A program made the position numbers and the translations under genes. From Terrimonas ferruginea DSM 30193 (lineage in GTDB: Bacteria; Bacteroidota; Bacteroidia; Chitinophagales; Chitinophagaceae): 64,000 nucleotides of DNA. The notes below the pieces were generated by a model. It saw only the letters and a list, made by a program, of their open reading frames with translations. It was not told the DNA's origin and did not search any database. Within the stretch, counting starts at the first letter, position 1, and each line of letters opens with the position of its first letter. Shown here in pieces: positions 41,968 through 52,600 of this stretch. The stretch spans positions 1 through 64,000 of the forward strand of contig NZ_AUDS01000018.1 of assembly GCF_000425585.1 (NCBI RefSeq), written 5' to 3'.

Positions 41968-42150
41968 CGTTTTAAGCAAACCTTCCCTTGCGGAGAGGCC
42001 GATGAAAAGTAGATCGGTAAAACAGTAAAGGCTAATTCATCTGTTACCAAAGGCAACCTTTCAGTTGTGCTTTTCAGCACGCCTCTTGTACGCAGAGGGT
42101 CAGTTTGCCCTTGGATTTGCCTAAGCGAATGAAAAGGAACCATCAAGGTC
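41939..42150 (-). ncRNA. Candidate structured RNA or long structured 3' UTR
   Basis: Between the small coiled-coil gene and a strong terminator the minus strand contains at least six separate stems. The long-range pair CCAAGGGCAA with TTGCCTTTGG has one G-U and encloses two hairpins: CCTCT-N7-AGAGG and GTGCT-GAAA-AGCAC. After it come AACAG-N15-CTGTT, CCGAT-N9-ATCGG, and a hairpin CTCTCC-GCAA-GGGAAG with one mismatch, then the terminator. Two loops are of the stable GNRA type. The matching frame on this strand makes no plausible protein. I do not recognise a known RNA family. It may be an independent small RNA or the 3' end of the upstream gene's message. Confidence 0.45.
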
Positions 42151-42153
42151 TTG

Positions 42154-42603
42154 TCAGCTTAACTGCTCTTGTTCGGCTACCAGCGCCGCTATTTTCTGCT
42201 GCAGCCGTTGTATTTTCTTTTCGAGGTCGTCAAGACGCAGCTCATCTTCCACCACCTTGTCTTCGCACCACTCAATTTTGTTTTGCAGATGATCGGGGAA
42301 TTCCCTGGTTACTTCGGGATCGGGCATGTGTACACTGATCAACGGTGTGTTGTGTTTGGTACGCGTGCAGCGGATCGTATTACCGATGATGTGAAAGACA
42401 GACGCAGGCTGCGCACGCCCGATCAGTTCCGGAGGTAAATGAAAGGTTGTTGAAATCGCTTCGAGTAACGGAACGATTTTTTCTTTTTTGTCTTTGGTTA
42501 ATTTCCCGGCTTCTTTTGCCGGACCTGAAGAGGGAGGGTTGGCTTCTGCCGTTTCCGAAGCATTCACGAACGCTGTGTTATCAATTGTTGTGTTGTTATT
42601 CAT
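42154..42603 (-). CDS. Small protein with C-terminal coiled coil, unknown function
   Basis: No family is recognised. From the chosen ATG the protein is 149 residues: a low-complexity polar start (MNNNTTIDNTAF), a helical middle with STTFHLPPELIGRAQPASVFHIIGN, and a C-terminal coiled coil (DDLEKKIQRLQQKIAALVAEQEQ). A longer start 23 codons upstream gives a hydrophobic segment, possible but less likely. The gene lies 94 bp downstream of the AAA+ ATPase gene on the same strand; both have coiled coils, so they may be partners. The candidate structured RNA follows directly. Confidence 0.55.
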   Translation of the reverse strand: MNNNTTIDNTAFVNASETAEANPPSSGPAKEAGKLTKDKKEKIVPLLEAISTTFHLPPELIGRAQPASVFHIIGNTIRCTRTKHNTPLISVHMPDPEVTREFPDHLQNKIEWCEDKVVEDELRLDDLEKKIQRLQQKIAALVAEQEQLS

Positions 42604-42697
42604 TGTGATAATTTTTACCAAAACTAGCAGATAGAAAAGACCTGCGTATGGGATTATCACGTTGAAAAACAAAGAAAATACGGCTTTGAAAAAGTTC

Positions 42698-45001
42698 TTA
42701 AACAGCTATATCATCCTCTGTAATCGTTGTAAGTATTTCTGTAGTAAGCGTTGCAATGCCGGCGATACGGTTTGCCTGATTTTCCAGCGTTTTCTCGAAC
42801 ATATTTCTCACCAGCCTGCCATTGCCGAAACTTTCATTCCGGGTATCGTAGGCCTGCTGAAACAGTTGCTTCAATTGCACGCTGGCCTCTCCATTTATTT
42901 TATATTCGGAGCGACGGCAATACAGTTCAAATATCGCATACAGCTCATCCGGAGTATAATCACGGAACGAAATATACCGGTTAAAACGTGATTGAAAGCC
43001 GGGATTGGTGTTGATGAATTCCTGCATTTCGCCGGTATAACCGGCCATGATCACGACCAGTCTGTGACGATCATCCTCAATTCTTTTGATCAGTGCAGCT
43101 ACGGCTTCATGCCCGTAATCATTGTTATGAGATCCGGCCAGCGCATATGCTTCGTCTATAAAAAGGACACCATTAAGCGCTCCGTCCACCGTCTTGTTCA
43201 CCTTGGCCGCGGTTTGTCCCATGTACTCAGCAATCAGCCCCGAACGATCTGTTTCTACCAAATGTCCTTGCTGCAGCACACCCAGTGCTTTGTAAAGTTT
43301 TGCTACAATACGGGCGACGGTTGTTTTTCCCGTACCCGGATTTCCGGTGAACACCACATGATAGGAAAGACCGGATGTTTTTAATCCCGACGCTTCCCGC
43401 GTCTTTTGAATGCGGATAAAATTTACCAGTGTCTTTACTTCATTCTTCACTTCATCCAGTCCGATCATTTCTTCCAGTTCTGCCAGTATCTCTTCCAGGG
43501 ATTGGGTTGTGGTCTCAACAATGGCTGTTTTGATCGCTGCCTGCGGAACAGGATGATGCGTAAGCTGGTATATTTTTTTAAGATTGGCTTCTTCGTCTTT
43601 TGAGATATGGCCATCTGCCTTTGCGAGGATATTGACCAGACGATAAATCATTCCGGCGTATTCATCGAAAAGGGGATGATTGATTTCTTTCAATTGAACA
43701 AGAAGACCAAACGGACTGTCGTATTTATGTGGAAGCGGATTGCCTTCTTTTCCTATCTCAAATAGCGATCGTACTGCATCTTCCTGTTCGTTTAATGCAT
43801 ATAAATGAGCCAGCACTTCATAATCTTGTTCGAGCAAGCTGTTTTTAGACAATAAACCCGAACAGGCAAAACCCATTCCAGCAGTTTCAAGATCTGTATT
43901 TTTATACTTTTTGCTATTCAATAATCGCGTTGCCTGGCAAAAGTCATAGATCATCAAAGCCCCGATAAATTGCCGATCGGGCGTTTTCCCGGTAATAGCC
44001 TCAATTTTTTTTATAATAATGTCGTCTTGTCTTGAGCTGCTAAAAAATCTATCCAATTCTTGAGAAAATTCTTTCAGCAGATCATAGTAGGACTGTGTAA
44101 ATGCATTTGTCAGGGCAGGTTTTTTTTGCGTCATTATTTTCAATAATGGCGTGGTGGAAGTAATGGCCTCAAATGCCTCTGCAAACGCTTCGCCCGCGGG
44201 GTAGTTACTGATATAATAGTTGCGTTCGCCCAAACCCGGTACCGTAAACTCCAGCGAAGCATAGCGCACAACAGGGATTTGAAAATTATTGCTGAAGCGG
44301 AGATCGGGACCTCCGTTTTTGTTCACTTTGTCCCATACCTTATCGATGACTTCTGCATCTGCCGGAAAGGATGAAGTGATGAAACGCTGCGGATGAAAAA
44401 AGAAATCCAATTCTGCGGACGACGCGATGTTTGCCTGATCATTTCCGGTGAACCAGATGGCGATGCCGGGGTAAATAAACAGCGGGGGACCTGTCACATT
44501 TTTAAAACAAACAGCTTTGTAATCGGAATGAATAAGTTCCAGTTCGGTGACGAAAATGGCTATTTCACTTTTGGTGACACTGTGCGCTGCTGAAGATTTT
44601 ATTTCGGTATTTCTGACGGAAGAAGTAATCTGCCATGTTTTTTGCGACTGTGAAATACGCTCGGCCGCTTCAATAAATGCGATATATTTCTCGTCCGTTA
44701 CCTGTTGTTGAAAAGGACTGATGTCTACTGCCAGCAAAGATAATTCCGTTGTTACATCTGCGAGTTGCTGTCTTACACCGTCGACCTCAATCCGTAATTG
44801 TTCCCGCTCGCTGTCGGAGCTAAATATTTTTCCAAAAAATCCTTTTGTCTTACGGCGCAATTTCTTCTCCAGCGAACGCAGATTGCGCTCGATAGTGTCT
44901 TTTGATGCTTTGAGTTCTGTTCTCTTCTCCAGCGTTTCCTGGATGAGTTTTTTGGTGCTTTCAATATTGCCGGCAACAGCGAGAGGATAAGTTTTGCTCA
45001 T
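42698..45001 (-). CDS. AAA+ ATPase of CbbX/SpoVK type with N-terminal domains
   Basis: The 767-residue protein has an N-terminal coiled coil (about residues 10-95) and a middle region with a TerB-like helical segment (LAKADGHISKDEEANLKKIY, near 470-490). A C-terminal AAA+ domain of the CbbX/SpoVK/EccA group follows: EEMIGLDEVKNEVK, Walker A FTGNPGTGKTTVARI (near 555), Walker B GVLFIDEAYALA and sensor 1 VIMAGYTGEM. Such ATPases remodel protein partners. The N-terminal domains suggest a specific target, unknown here. A -7 promoter motif lies just upstream, and the small coiled-coil gene follows. Confidence 0.83.
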   Translation of the reverse strand: MSKTYPLAVAGNIESTKKLIQETLEKRTELKASKDTIERNLRSLEKKLRRKTKGFFGKIFSSDSEREQLRIEVDGVRQQLADVTTELSLLAVDISPFQQQVTDEKYIAFIEAAERISQSQKTWQITSSVRNTEIKSSAAHSVTKSEIAIFVTELELIHSDYKAVCFKNVTGPPLFIYPGIAIWFTGNDQANIASSAELDFFFHPQRFITSSFPADAEVIDKVWDKVNKNGGPDLRFSNNFQIPVVRYASLEFTVPGLGERNYYISNYPAGEAFAEAFEAITSTTPLLKIMTQKKPALTNAFTQSYYDLLKEFSQELDRFFSSSRQDDIIIKKIEAITGKTPDRQFIGALMIYDFCQATRLLNSKKYKNTDLETAGMGFACSGLLSKNSLLEQDYEVLAHLYALNEQEDAVRSLFEIGKEGNPLPHKYDSPFGLLVQLKEINHPLFDEYAGMIYRLVNILAKADGHISKDEEANLKKIYQLTHHPVPQAAIKTAIVETTTQSLEEILAELEEMIGLDEVKNEVKTLVNFIRIQKTREASGLKTSGLSYHVVFTGNPGTGKTTVARIVAKLYKALGVLQQGHLVETDRSGLIAEYMGQTAAKVNKTVDGALNGVLFIDEAYALAGSHNNDYGHEAVAALIKRIEDDRHRLVVIMAGYTGEMQEFINTNPGFQSRFNRYISFRDYTPDELYAIFELYCRRSEYKINGEASVQLKQLFQQAYDTRNESFGNGRLVRNMFEKTLENQANRIAGIATLTTEILTTITEDDIAV

Positions 45002-45021
45002 AATGGTTGGCTTGTGATGAG

Positions 45022-45029
45022 CAAAAATA
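45022..45029 (-). promoter_or_regulatory. -7 promoter element for the AAA+ ATPase gene
   Basis: The minus strand reads TATTTTTG, an exact TAnnTTTG match, 20 bp before the ATG. Confidence 0.45.
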
Positions 45030-45070
45030 TCTGATCGTTCTATGTCAGGGGAGGGGGATTTTTCCGGTAA

Positions 45071-45439
45071 TTACCGTTTGGCCAGTTTCCGCTTGCAGGT
45101 TTTCAAAGATGCATGCAACAGTTGTTGCAGCAGTTTCAAAGGAATATCATCGTTGGGGTCGATGAGTAAAATTTTCATCCGGTCGCGCTTCTCCAATAAC
45201 AACAACGGGTGTGTCAGTTCTTCGCTGTGTACAAAGCTGACATAGGGTTGCTGAAACTTTTTATGCACCCAGAGGTAACAAAACATTTTCCCTTTGTAAC
45301 AAAAGAAAGGCAGTTTGTATTTCCATTCCGGCGTAATATTCTCCGGATCGACGGCCAGGATAATATCACGTAATGCCAGCAGGGTGGAACGGTATGGCTC
45401 AGGTTGCGTATTGTAAAAATTATCGAGTGCTTTCATCAA
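45071..45439 (-). CDS. DUF1801 (YdhG-like) protein
   Basis: The 122-residue protein matches DUF1801 in pattern: LDNFYNTQPEPYRSTLLALRDII, then PEWKYKLPFFCYKGKMFCYL and FVHSEELTHPLLLLE. The function of the family is unsettled (iron/frataxin-like fold). The gene overlaps the end of the VOC gene by four bases and is co-transcribed with it and probably with the SRPBCC gene. The end (KTCKRKLAKR) is basic. Confidence 0.83.
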   Translation of the reverse strand: MMKALDNFYNTQPEPYRSTLLALRDIILAVDPENITPEWKYKLPFFCYKGKMFCYLWVHKKFQQPYVSFVHSEELTHPLLLLEKRDRMKILLIDPNDDIPLKLLQQLLHASLKTCKRKLAKR

Positions 45440-45813
45440 TCAACCGGTTCCCATAATTGAATCTTGTTGCCTTCCGCATCGAGGATATGCACAAATTTGC
45501 CGTAATCGTATGCTTCGATTTTATCGAGTACGGTCACGCCTTCTTTCTGCAGTTCTTCCACCAAAGCTTCCAGGTTCTCAACACGGTAGTTGATCATGAA
45601 ATCCTTTTCCGACGGTTCAAAGTATTTTGTGGTCTCGCTGAACGGACTCCATTGCGTGGAGGCTTCTTTTTTGCCTTCCGCATCTTCATACCATTTGAAA
45701 GTGGCGCCATAGTCATTGGTGTCCAGACCAAGATGTTTCTGGTACCAGTCTTTCATGGCTTTTGTGTCTTTACATTTAAAAAAAATGCCGCCAATGCCAG
45801 TTACTTTTTTCAT
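45436..45813 (-). CDS. VOC-family (glyoxalase-like) protein
   Basis: The 125-residue protein has the two beta-alpha-beta-beta-beta modules of the vicinal oxygen chelate fold: GIGGIFFKCKDTKAMKDWYQKHLGL at the start and FVHILDAEGNKIQLWEPVD at the end. The terminal ELWEP-like motif carries a probable Glu position replaced by Gln (QLWEP), so the metal site may be altered. The substrate is unknown. It lies between the SRPBCC and DUF1801 genes in a three-gene run. Confidence 0.87.
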   Translation of the reverse strand: MKKVTGIGGIFFKCKDTKAMKDWYQKHLGLDTNDYGATFKWYEDAEGKKEASTQWSPFSETTKYFEPSEKDFMINYRVENLEALVEELQKEGVTVLDKIEAYDYGKFVHILDAEGNKIQLWEPVD

Positions 45814-45852
45814 ATTGATGTAATGATTGAAATAGAGGTTAAATTTAAAGAT

Positions 45853-45888
45853 TTTCCTTACACCTTATGCCTTTGGCCTTAAGCCTTC
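45853..45888. repeat. 7-bp-period array, CTTAnnC type
   Basis: Units read CTTACAC, CTTATGC, CTTTGGC, CTTAAGC, covering the stop codon of the SRPBCC gene. Confidence 0.6.
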
Positions 45889-46320
45889 CAAATACTTCTC
45901 GAGCTTCTCCACATTCTCCCTTTGTCCCCGGTCAGCTTTATGCGCTTTCACAATGATATCAAACATTTCCGGGGAGTCAAATTCCAGCGACCAGTCAATA
46001 ATAGTTTTATCATTGTCACGCTCAAACATTACTGTGGTCATGAAATGAGGATTAAAATGTTCGAAGACAATTTTCCCAAGCGGAATAATTTCTTTGAAAA
46101 TACTGCGGTTGGGAAAGTTCTGCCCATTAGCACTGTGCATGGTGAGCCGCCATTCACCACCTTCACGAAGATCCATTTTGTGGATAGTATTCGTAAAGCC
46201 CGCCGGCCCCCACCATGTAGCGATTTGCTCCGGTTTCGTCCACGCGTCCCAAACGATTTCTAAAGGAGCGTTGAACGTAGCCACAGTCTGTAACGTTTTG
46301 CCGGTTATATGTTCCGTCAT
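45865..46320 (-). CDS. SRPBCC (AHSA1-like) protein
   Basis: The 151-residue protein matches activator-of-Hsp90-homologue type SRPBCC proteins: FNAPLEIVWDAWTKPEQIATWWGPAGFTN at the start, then FEHFNPHFMTTVMFE and the C-terminal helix KADRGQRENVEKLEKYL. It has a cavity fold that binds small hydrophobic ligands; the ligand is unknown. It is the first gene of a probable unit with the VOC and DUF1801 genes. The last codons and stop lie in a 7-bp repeat array. Confidence 0.88.
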   Translation of the reverse strand: MTEHITGKTLQTVATFNAPLEIVWDAWTKPEQIATWWGPAGFTNTIHKMDLREGGEWRLTMHSANGQNFPNRSIFKEIIPLGKIVFEHFNPHFMTTVMFERDNDKTIIDWSLEFDSPEMFDIIVKAHKADRGQRENVEKLEKYLEGLRPKA

Positions 46321-46612
46321 GTTATTTTCTTAGCAGTTACGCAATTGCCGCCATTCTCCGAATTACAAGTATACGCTTATGCTTTTCCTTGTGAAAGTAC
46401 TGAGCATTTTGACATGTTTATTGTGTTTGTTCAAGTATACTGTTCGAGTACTACTATGCCATTTTCACTAAAGTATAAAGGCCTGTAATATTACGCTATT
46501 ATTTCACGTGTCCTTTGTAATAAACCTTAGTTAAAAACACAGTTGCTATTCCGATACTTTATTACCAATGGAATCTGGATAATGAAGTAAGTAAACCCTA
46601 AAACTAACTCCT

Positions 46613-49600
46613 ATGAGTTCAAAACTCTACCTGTTATTATTTATTGCAGCGTTTACCCGTATTCCAACTATCTATGGCCAGGCTCCCGGTGGCGTTCCTG
46701 CATCCGCCTGGTACAAGGCTGACGGCTCCAACACTATTTTTTCAGACGCCGGTGTAACGCCTGCCGCCAACAACGCTACCGTTCAGCAGTGGAACAGTAT
46801 AACGGGCAGTTTCCCGTTGTTGCAGGCTACTGCAGGTTCGCGGCCTGTTTTTTCCAGCACTTCGGTACTCGCTAACTTCAATCCAACCGTTACTTTCGAC
46901 GGCAGCAACGACTGGATGCAATTCACTGCCGGAGCCGGCGTTAATATTATTGACCGCGCCAACGGTACTTTTTATGCGGCTGGTTATATGAACCTGCTGA
47001 AAAGAAGTGGCTTTGCCGGTTTTCATCCTACAATGGACTATCCGGGAATGCATTTTTTTAGCGACAACAAGTTGTTGTTTTTTACGGGTGGCCCCGGTTA
47101 CCAGGGACTGAGTCCTGATGTTATGCAGGCGCAAACCTATTTTACTGCCGGCAGTGGCTGGCAGAACGGTTCAGGCAGCAGCGCTGCCTATGCCGGCGCA
47201 ACCGTTTCACTAAACGGTAACAGAGCCCTTTACAGCGGCAGTCAGCTCAACAATGCCAACCTGAGTACCGCTGCGCGGGATTTCCGCATTGGTGCCGACA
47301 ACAACTACGGATCTTTCAGCGGCCAGCTTAATGAAGTGCTGCTTTTCGAAGACAGGCTTACGGCCGCACAAATGGACCAGGTAGAAACTTACCTTGCTCT
47401 TAAATACGGAACCACGTATGCCAATGGCAGCAGGGATTATAAAAATTCAACAGGCACTACCGTATGGAATGCCGTTGCTAACAACGGATATCATTACAAT
47501 ATTGCGGGCATTGCCCGCGACGACATGGGCGCTTTGTATCAGAAGCAGGCATGGAGCACCAATGCGGGTCAGCAGGTACTGATCGGTGTGGGTGGGCTGG
47601 CCAATACCAATGCTGCAAACAGCGGTACGCTCGCCGATAATCAATACCTCGTATGGGGTGACAACGGGCAGCCAAAAGCGCCAACAGTATCTCTGACGGG
47701 CATTGCCGGGCTATCTCACCGTTTTGCGTCTATCTGGAAAGTACAGCACAACGGTTCAGGCACAGTGAGAGTAGCATGGGTGAAAGGTTTGTCCAATCTG
47801 ACACTTATTCAGAGTACGGATGCCATCATCAACGGAAGTGATGTGCCTACGGCAATGACCGGAGAGATCACGGTCAACGGCGTGATCTATAACTATGCCG
47901 ATGTGACTTTAGCCAATGGTCAGTATTTTACTTTTGGTGCCAAGCTCGCAGGCCCCGGAGGTGTCACCGACAATTTAAGAGTGTGGTTGAAATCCAATGA
48001 AGGTTTTACTCCGTCATCCTGGACGGACTTCTCCGGATTCAATAACCATTACACGCAAACCAACACCAGCCGTCAACCCTTTACAGCGACCACCTTATAC
48101 AATTTTAACCCGGTGATCGACTTTGGCAATAATACGAGTGCCAATGGCCGGTTTATGGTTGTCCCCAGCGGCAAACCTTTTTCTGCCAATGGTTTGAGTG
48201 GAACATTTTTTACCACCACACTTACCAGGGCGGGCGGTACAAGCGGGTACCGAGATATCTGGGGGTTTGGCGCCACTACTACCGGAGCAGGATTGATCAA
48301 TGCCGACGTTCCCACCATCACCAAACTGAACAACAATATTGTTTTGTATAGTTCCACCACATCTGCCTTCCCTAATCTTTATCCCGATAATAAATTCCTG
48401 CTGAGTGATATGTCGTACACGGTAGGCGTGGCCGGGATTAAATATGGGTTAAACGGTGCCACCGCGTCTACCACACAAACCAGAACAGCCGCTGGCTCTC
48501 TTCAGGCAAATGGAAGTGTGTTGGGCGCACAACCGCAGGTGACCAACGGCGTGATCGGTGAAGCGATTGCGTATGAAAGAGACCTGACCGAAGCCGAGAA
48601 GCAACGTGTCAGAACTTATACGGCCATCAAGTACGGCATCACGCTTCCTCATAACTATATCGCCAGTGATGGCAGCACCGTTGTATGGAATCAGAGCACC
48701 AATGCCGGTTATACCAATAATATTGCCGGCCTGGCGAATGATGAAGGAAGCGCGTTGCATCAAAAGCAATCCAACAGTATCAACGACGGGCAGCAGGTGC
48801 TGATCAGCACGACTGGTTTAGCTAACAGTAATGCCGCCAACGCTGTTTCCCTTTCATCCGGACAATTCCTGGTTTGGGGAGATAACGGTCAGGCTAAATC
48901 GTTAGGTATTTCTCACAGTACTACCGTTGGTGGCAACCCCATCAACTTACGAATGGGTGCTGTATGGAAAGTGCAGAATACAGGCGCGGTAGGCACGGTT
49001 CGGATTGCATGGCGTAGCGGTATTGTAAACCTGCACCTGATTCAAAGCCCCGATGCCACAATTGATATCGCAGATACACATACCCCGATGAACGGTACCA
49101 TTACCGTCAACAGCGTGGTGTATAACTATGCCGACGTAACCCTGATAAATGGATCTTATTTCACGTTTGGTGGTTATGTAGCCGGACCAGGCGGAGTGGG
49201 GCAGGACCTCTCTCTCTGGTACAGGGCTGATAACGGCGTGGAAACCGACGCGGCTAAAAAAGTAACCGCCTGGAATAATTCCACGGCCAATGATGTGAAG
49301 CTGACCATGAGCAGCGCGAATGCCTATGTCCCGTACAACGATCAGACAACTTTTACCAAAACCTGGAATTTCAACCCCACACTTTCGTTTGATGGCACCA
49401 ACAACTATCTAAGAAATACCACTACAGCCTACCTGAACACAGCCGGCTCGGTGCATTATATTGCCGTAGCAAGATTGAACCCGGCTGCATCCAGCTACAA
49501 CAGTCTCTTTTCGATCAGTGGCAATGATGATGGTTTCTTCCTCTACCCGCAAAGTGGCCAGGTGTATCCCATGCCTTCGATCGGAAACGGATTCGGCGCT

Positions 49601-52600
49601 ACTGCTGCAGGGCCCGGATCAACTAACCGCTTCGGTATTTATTCATCAATACTGCCCAAAACCGGATCACCGGCGAACCAGCGTGGTTTTTATAATGGAT
49701 TGGAAAAAATATATACGGCTCCTTATCCCAGAACCGGTGCTGCTTATGTGCTTCCAACCACCGGTGCTTACATCGGTGCAGACGGAACTACCGGTGATAA
49801 CCCTGACGGAGAGATTGCAGAAGTGATCTTGTATCACGAGCCAGCAGGAGGGGATATGGCCAATGCGAGTCTCGCCAGGATACACAGTTACCTGGCTGTT
49901 AAATACGGCATCACCCTCGATCAGACTATACCGCAAAACTATGTCAACTCAACAGGTGCTGTGGTATGGAACGCCACAAACAATGCCGGCTATCATTACA
50001 ATATTGCCGGTATAGCCCGCGACGATCAGGGCGGACTTTACCAGCGCCAGTCCCGCAGTGTAAACAGCGGACGGCAAGTGCTTATTTCCACCACAGGCCT
50101 GGCCAGCACCAACGCCGGCAACACCGGCGTGCTGGCCAATGGACAGTTCCTGATCTGGGGAGATAATAACCTTGCCAAAGCACCTGCTGTACCATTCGGT
50201 ATCATCGGTGGCATACCTTACCTGCGCTTTGCCGCTATCTGGAAAGCCGCAAACGTGAACGCAATAGGCACGGTAAGGGTAGCCTGGCCAAAAGGACTTG
50301 CCTACCTGAAACTCGTGCAAAGCACCGACAATGTGTTTGACCTGGGTGATGTGATCACCGATATGAGCGGCACACAGATGGTCAACGGGGTGGAATATGC
50401 TTATGCCGATGTAACCATCACCGATGGTCAGTACTTCACCTTCGCGGCATACATACAGGCGCCGGGTGGTGTCACCAACAACATCAGCTATTGGTATCGC
50501 GCGGATAAGTTTGCCGAATCTGTTGCCGAGGGCACAGAGGTTAGTTCCTGGACTGATTTCACTTCCGGTACGGTAGTGGATCAAATCGGCGAGAATGCAT
50601 TGCCTGTTTCAGCAAAAGGCGGCACTACTTATTTCAACTACAACCCGGGTATCAAGTTTACAACGGCCAATCAATCACTGGCGAATGTAAACGTGCAGAC
50701 GGTTACCAACCTGAGTTATGACATTTTCACGGTAACCAAAGAAGGTATAGGAGCAGGCAGCAACGGAAGAATATTCAGTTCGCTCGTAAACAACAGCAAT
50801 CAGAGTGGAAGCATCAACTACTGGGACGGTATCGGTATCATGGCCGATCAGCGAATGGAGCGCATGAACGTAGCCTATAGCAACCGTTACCTCGCCAACC
50901 CGGGTAACATCTTGTACTCCACCAACAGTCCGAGCATCATGTACACAACGTTTACCGATCTGAGTGTAGCCAAAGGGCTGAACGGCGCCACATCGGGTGC
51001 AGCCGGGACACATACCGCCAGGGGCCAGCTTAACGGCGGTCATGCTTTCGGCTCTACGGTATTTTCAGGTAACGGAAGTGACAATGCCGGTTTCACCGGT
51101 GACATAGGAGAACTGATCATTTATGGCAACGGCAATGTGACAGCGACCGAAAGGAACAAGGTTGAATCATATCTCGCCATCAAATACGGTGTTACATTAC
51201 AGAACAGCAATAATTATACAACATCACAGAATGTAGTTGTATGGGATGCCACGGCGAATAGTGGTTTTTATAATAACGTGGCAGGTATCGGTCAGGACTT
51301 CATCTCTGCCCTGCATCAGAAGCAGAGCCGCAGCCAGCACGCGAATACAAACAACCAGGTAATAATTGCTTTGGGTGAAATCGCGGAGAGCAATTTGGAA
51401 AATGAGAACCAGGTAAACGACGGACAATTCCTCATCTGGGGTGACAACGGCAATACACAGGCTATGACGAGTACGGCGGGTACTTATGCTGCATTCCCTT
51501 ATGCCGGCAGCACGGCCAATGGTCGCCGAATGAACCGGATATGGAAAGTACAGAACACCAATAACCTGAACAACCAGGTGATGATCCGTTTCCCGCAGAC
51601 TTCGGTGGGTACGACTACCTTCCCGGCCAATGATCCCTGTGCCGGTTATGTGATCGTTTTTGCGGATGATGCCGCTTTCACTACTAACATCACCGTAAAA
51701 CCGCTAACCGTCAATGGTACGGACTACGAAGTATTACATTCCTTTGCTGCAGGCACCGGTTATTTCACTTTCGGTAAGGCCATGCCTTTGAACAACGGTG
51801 AAGTTTATCTGGCACAGGTTATTGAAGAAACCGATATCTACAACGATGGTTGTTCGGTAGGTGAGTGGGCTTATTACCGTCAGACAACTGATCTCAATAA
51901 AAAACTGCTGGGTCTGTCTGGTTATACCAATGGCCAGCTCGATAATTTCGATGTAACGATTACGCCGGAAGGGACTTCTTACAACGATGGCGTCCGCATC
52001 ACTAATCTGATGCCGCGTATCAGTACTGTAACGGATAATAATACAGGCGCAATAGCCAGCGGCAAGGTGCGGGTTTATTACAGTCCCGATGAGATGGGTG
52101 CTTCTTTAGTACCGGGCGCTACCACATCAGGCTGGTTCTTCTACGATGGACCGGCAGATGATGCGATCATCGATATCTACAGCGATGGCGTATTCGATGC
52201 AGGCAAATCACGCCCGCTGGTAGTGGCACAATCTGGTATCGAAGACGGTGTGTATTATGTAGAGTTCCATACTATCAATGATATGGGAAGCTTCCTGTAT
52301 CTGTCGTCAACCGAGAATACATTTACCTTACTCCCTGTGACCCTGCTTTATTTTGCCGCACAGGAGCAGAGCGGAAAAACACTGCTTACCTGGGCCACAG
52401 CAACGGAGAAGAACAACAGCGGTTTCGGTATCGAGCATAGTCTGGATGGTATCAACTGGCGCAACATCGACTTCGTAGCCACAAAAGCAAGCGGTGGCAA
52501 CAGCCTCGGCCGCCTGAATTACGAATACATCCATCAGGCTCCTGCAAACGGTAAGAACTTCTATCGTCTGAAACAGATCGACATCGACGAGCGTTTTGTA

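Noticed and set aside
41883-42146. An 87-codon frame on the minus strand in the structured region.
   Set aside because: The product has no hydrophobic core or recognisable pattern. The region contains six RNA stems and a terminator, which explains the sequence better.
49949-50584. A 211-codon frame opposite the giant secreted protein gene.
   Set aside because: Antisense shadow of a repeated coding region; no plausible protein.
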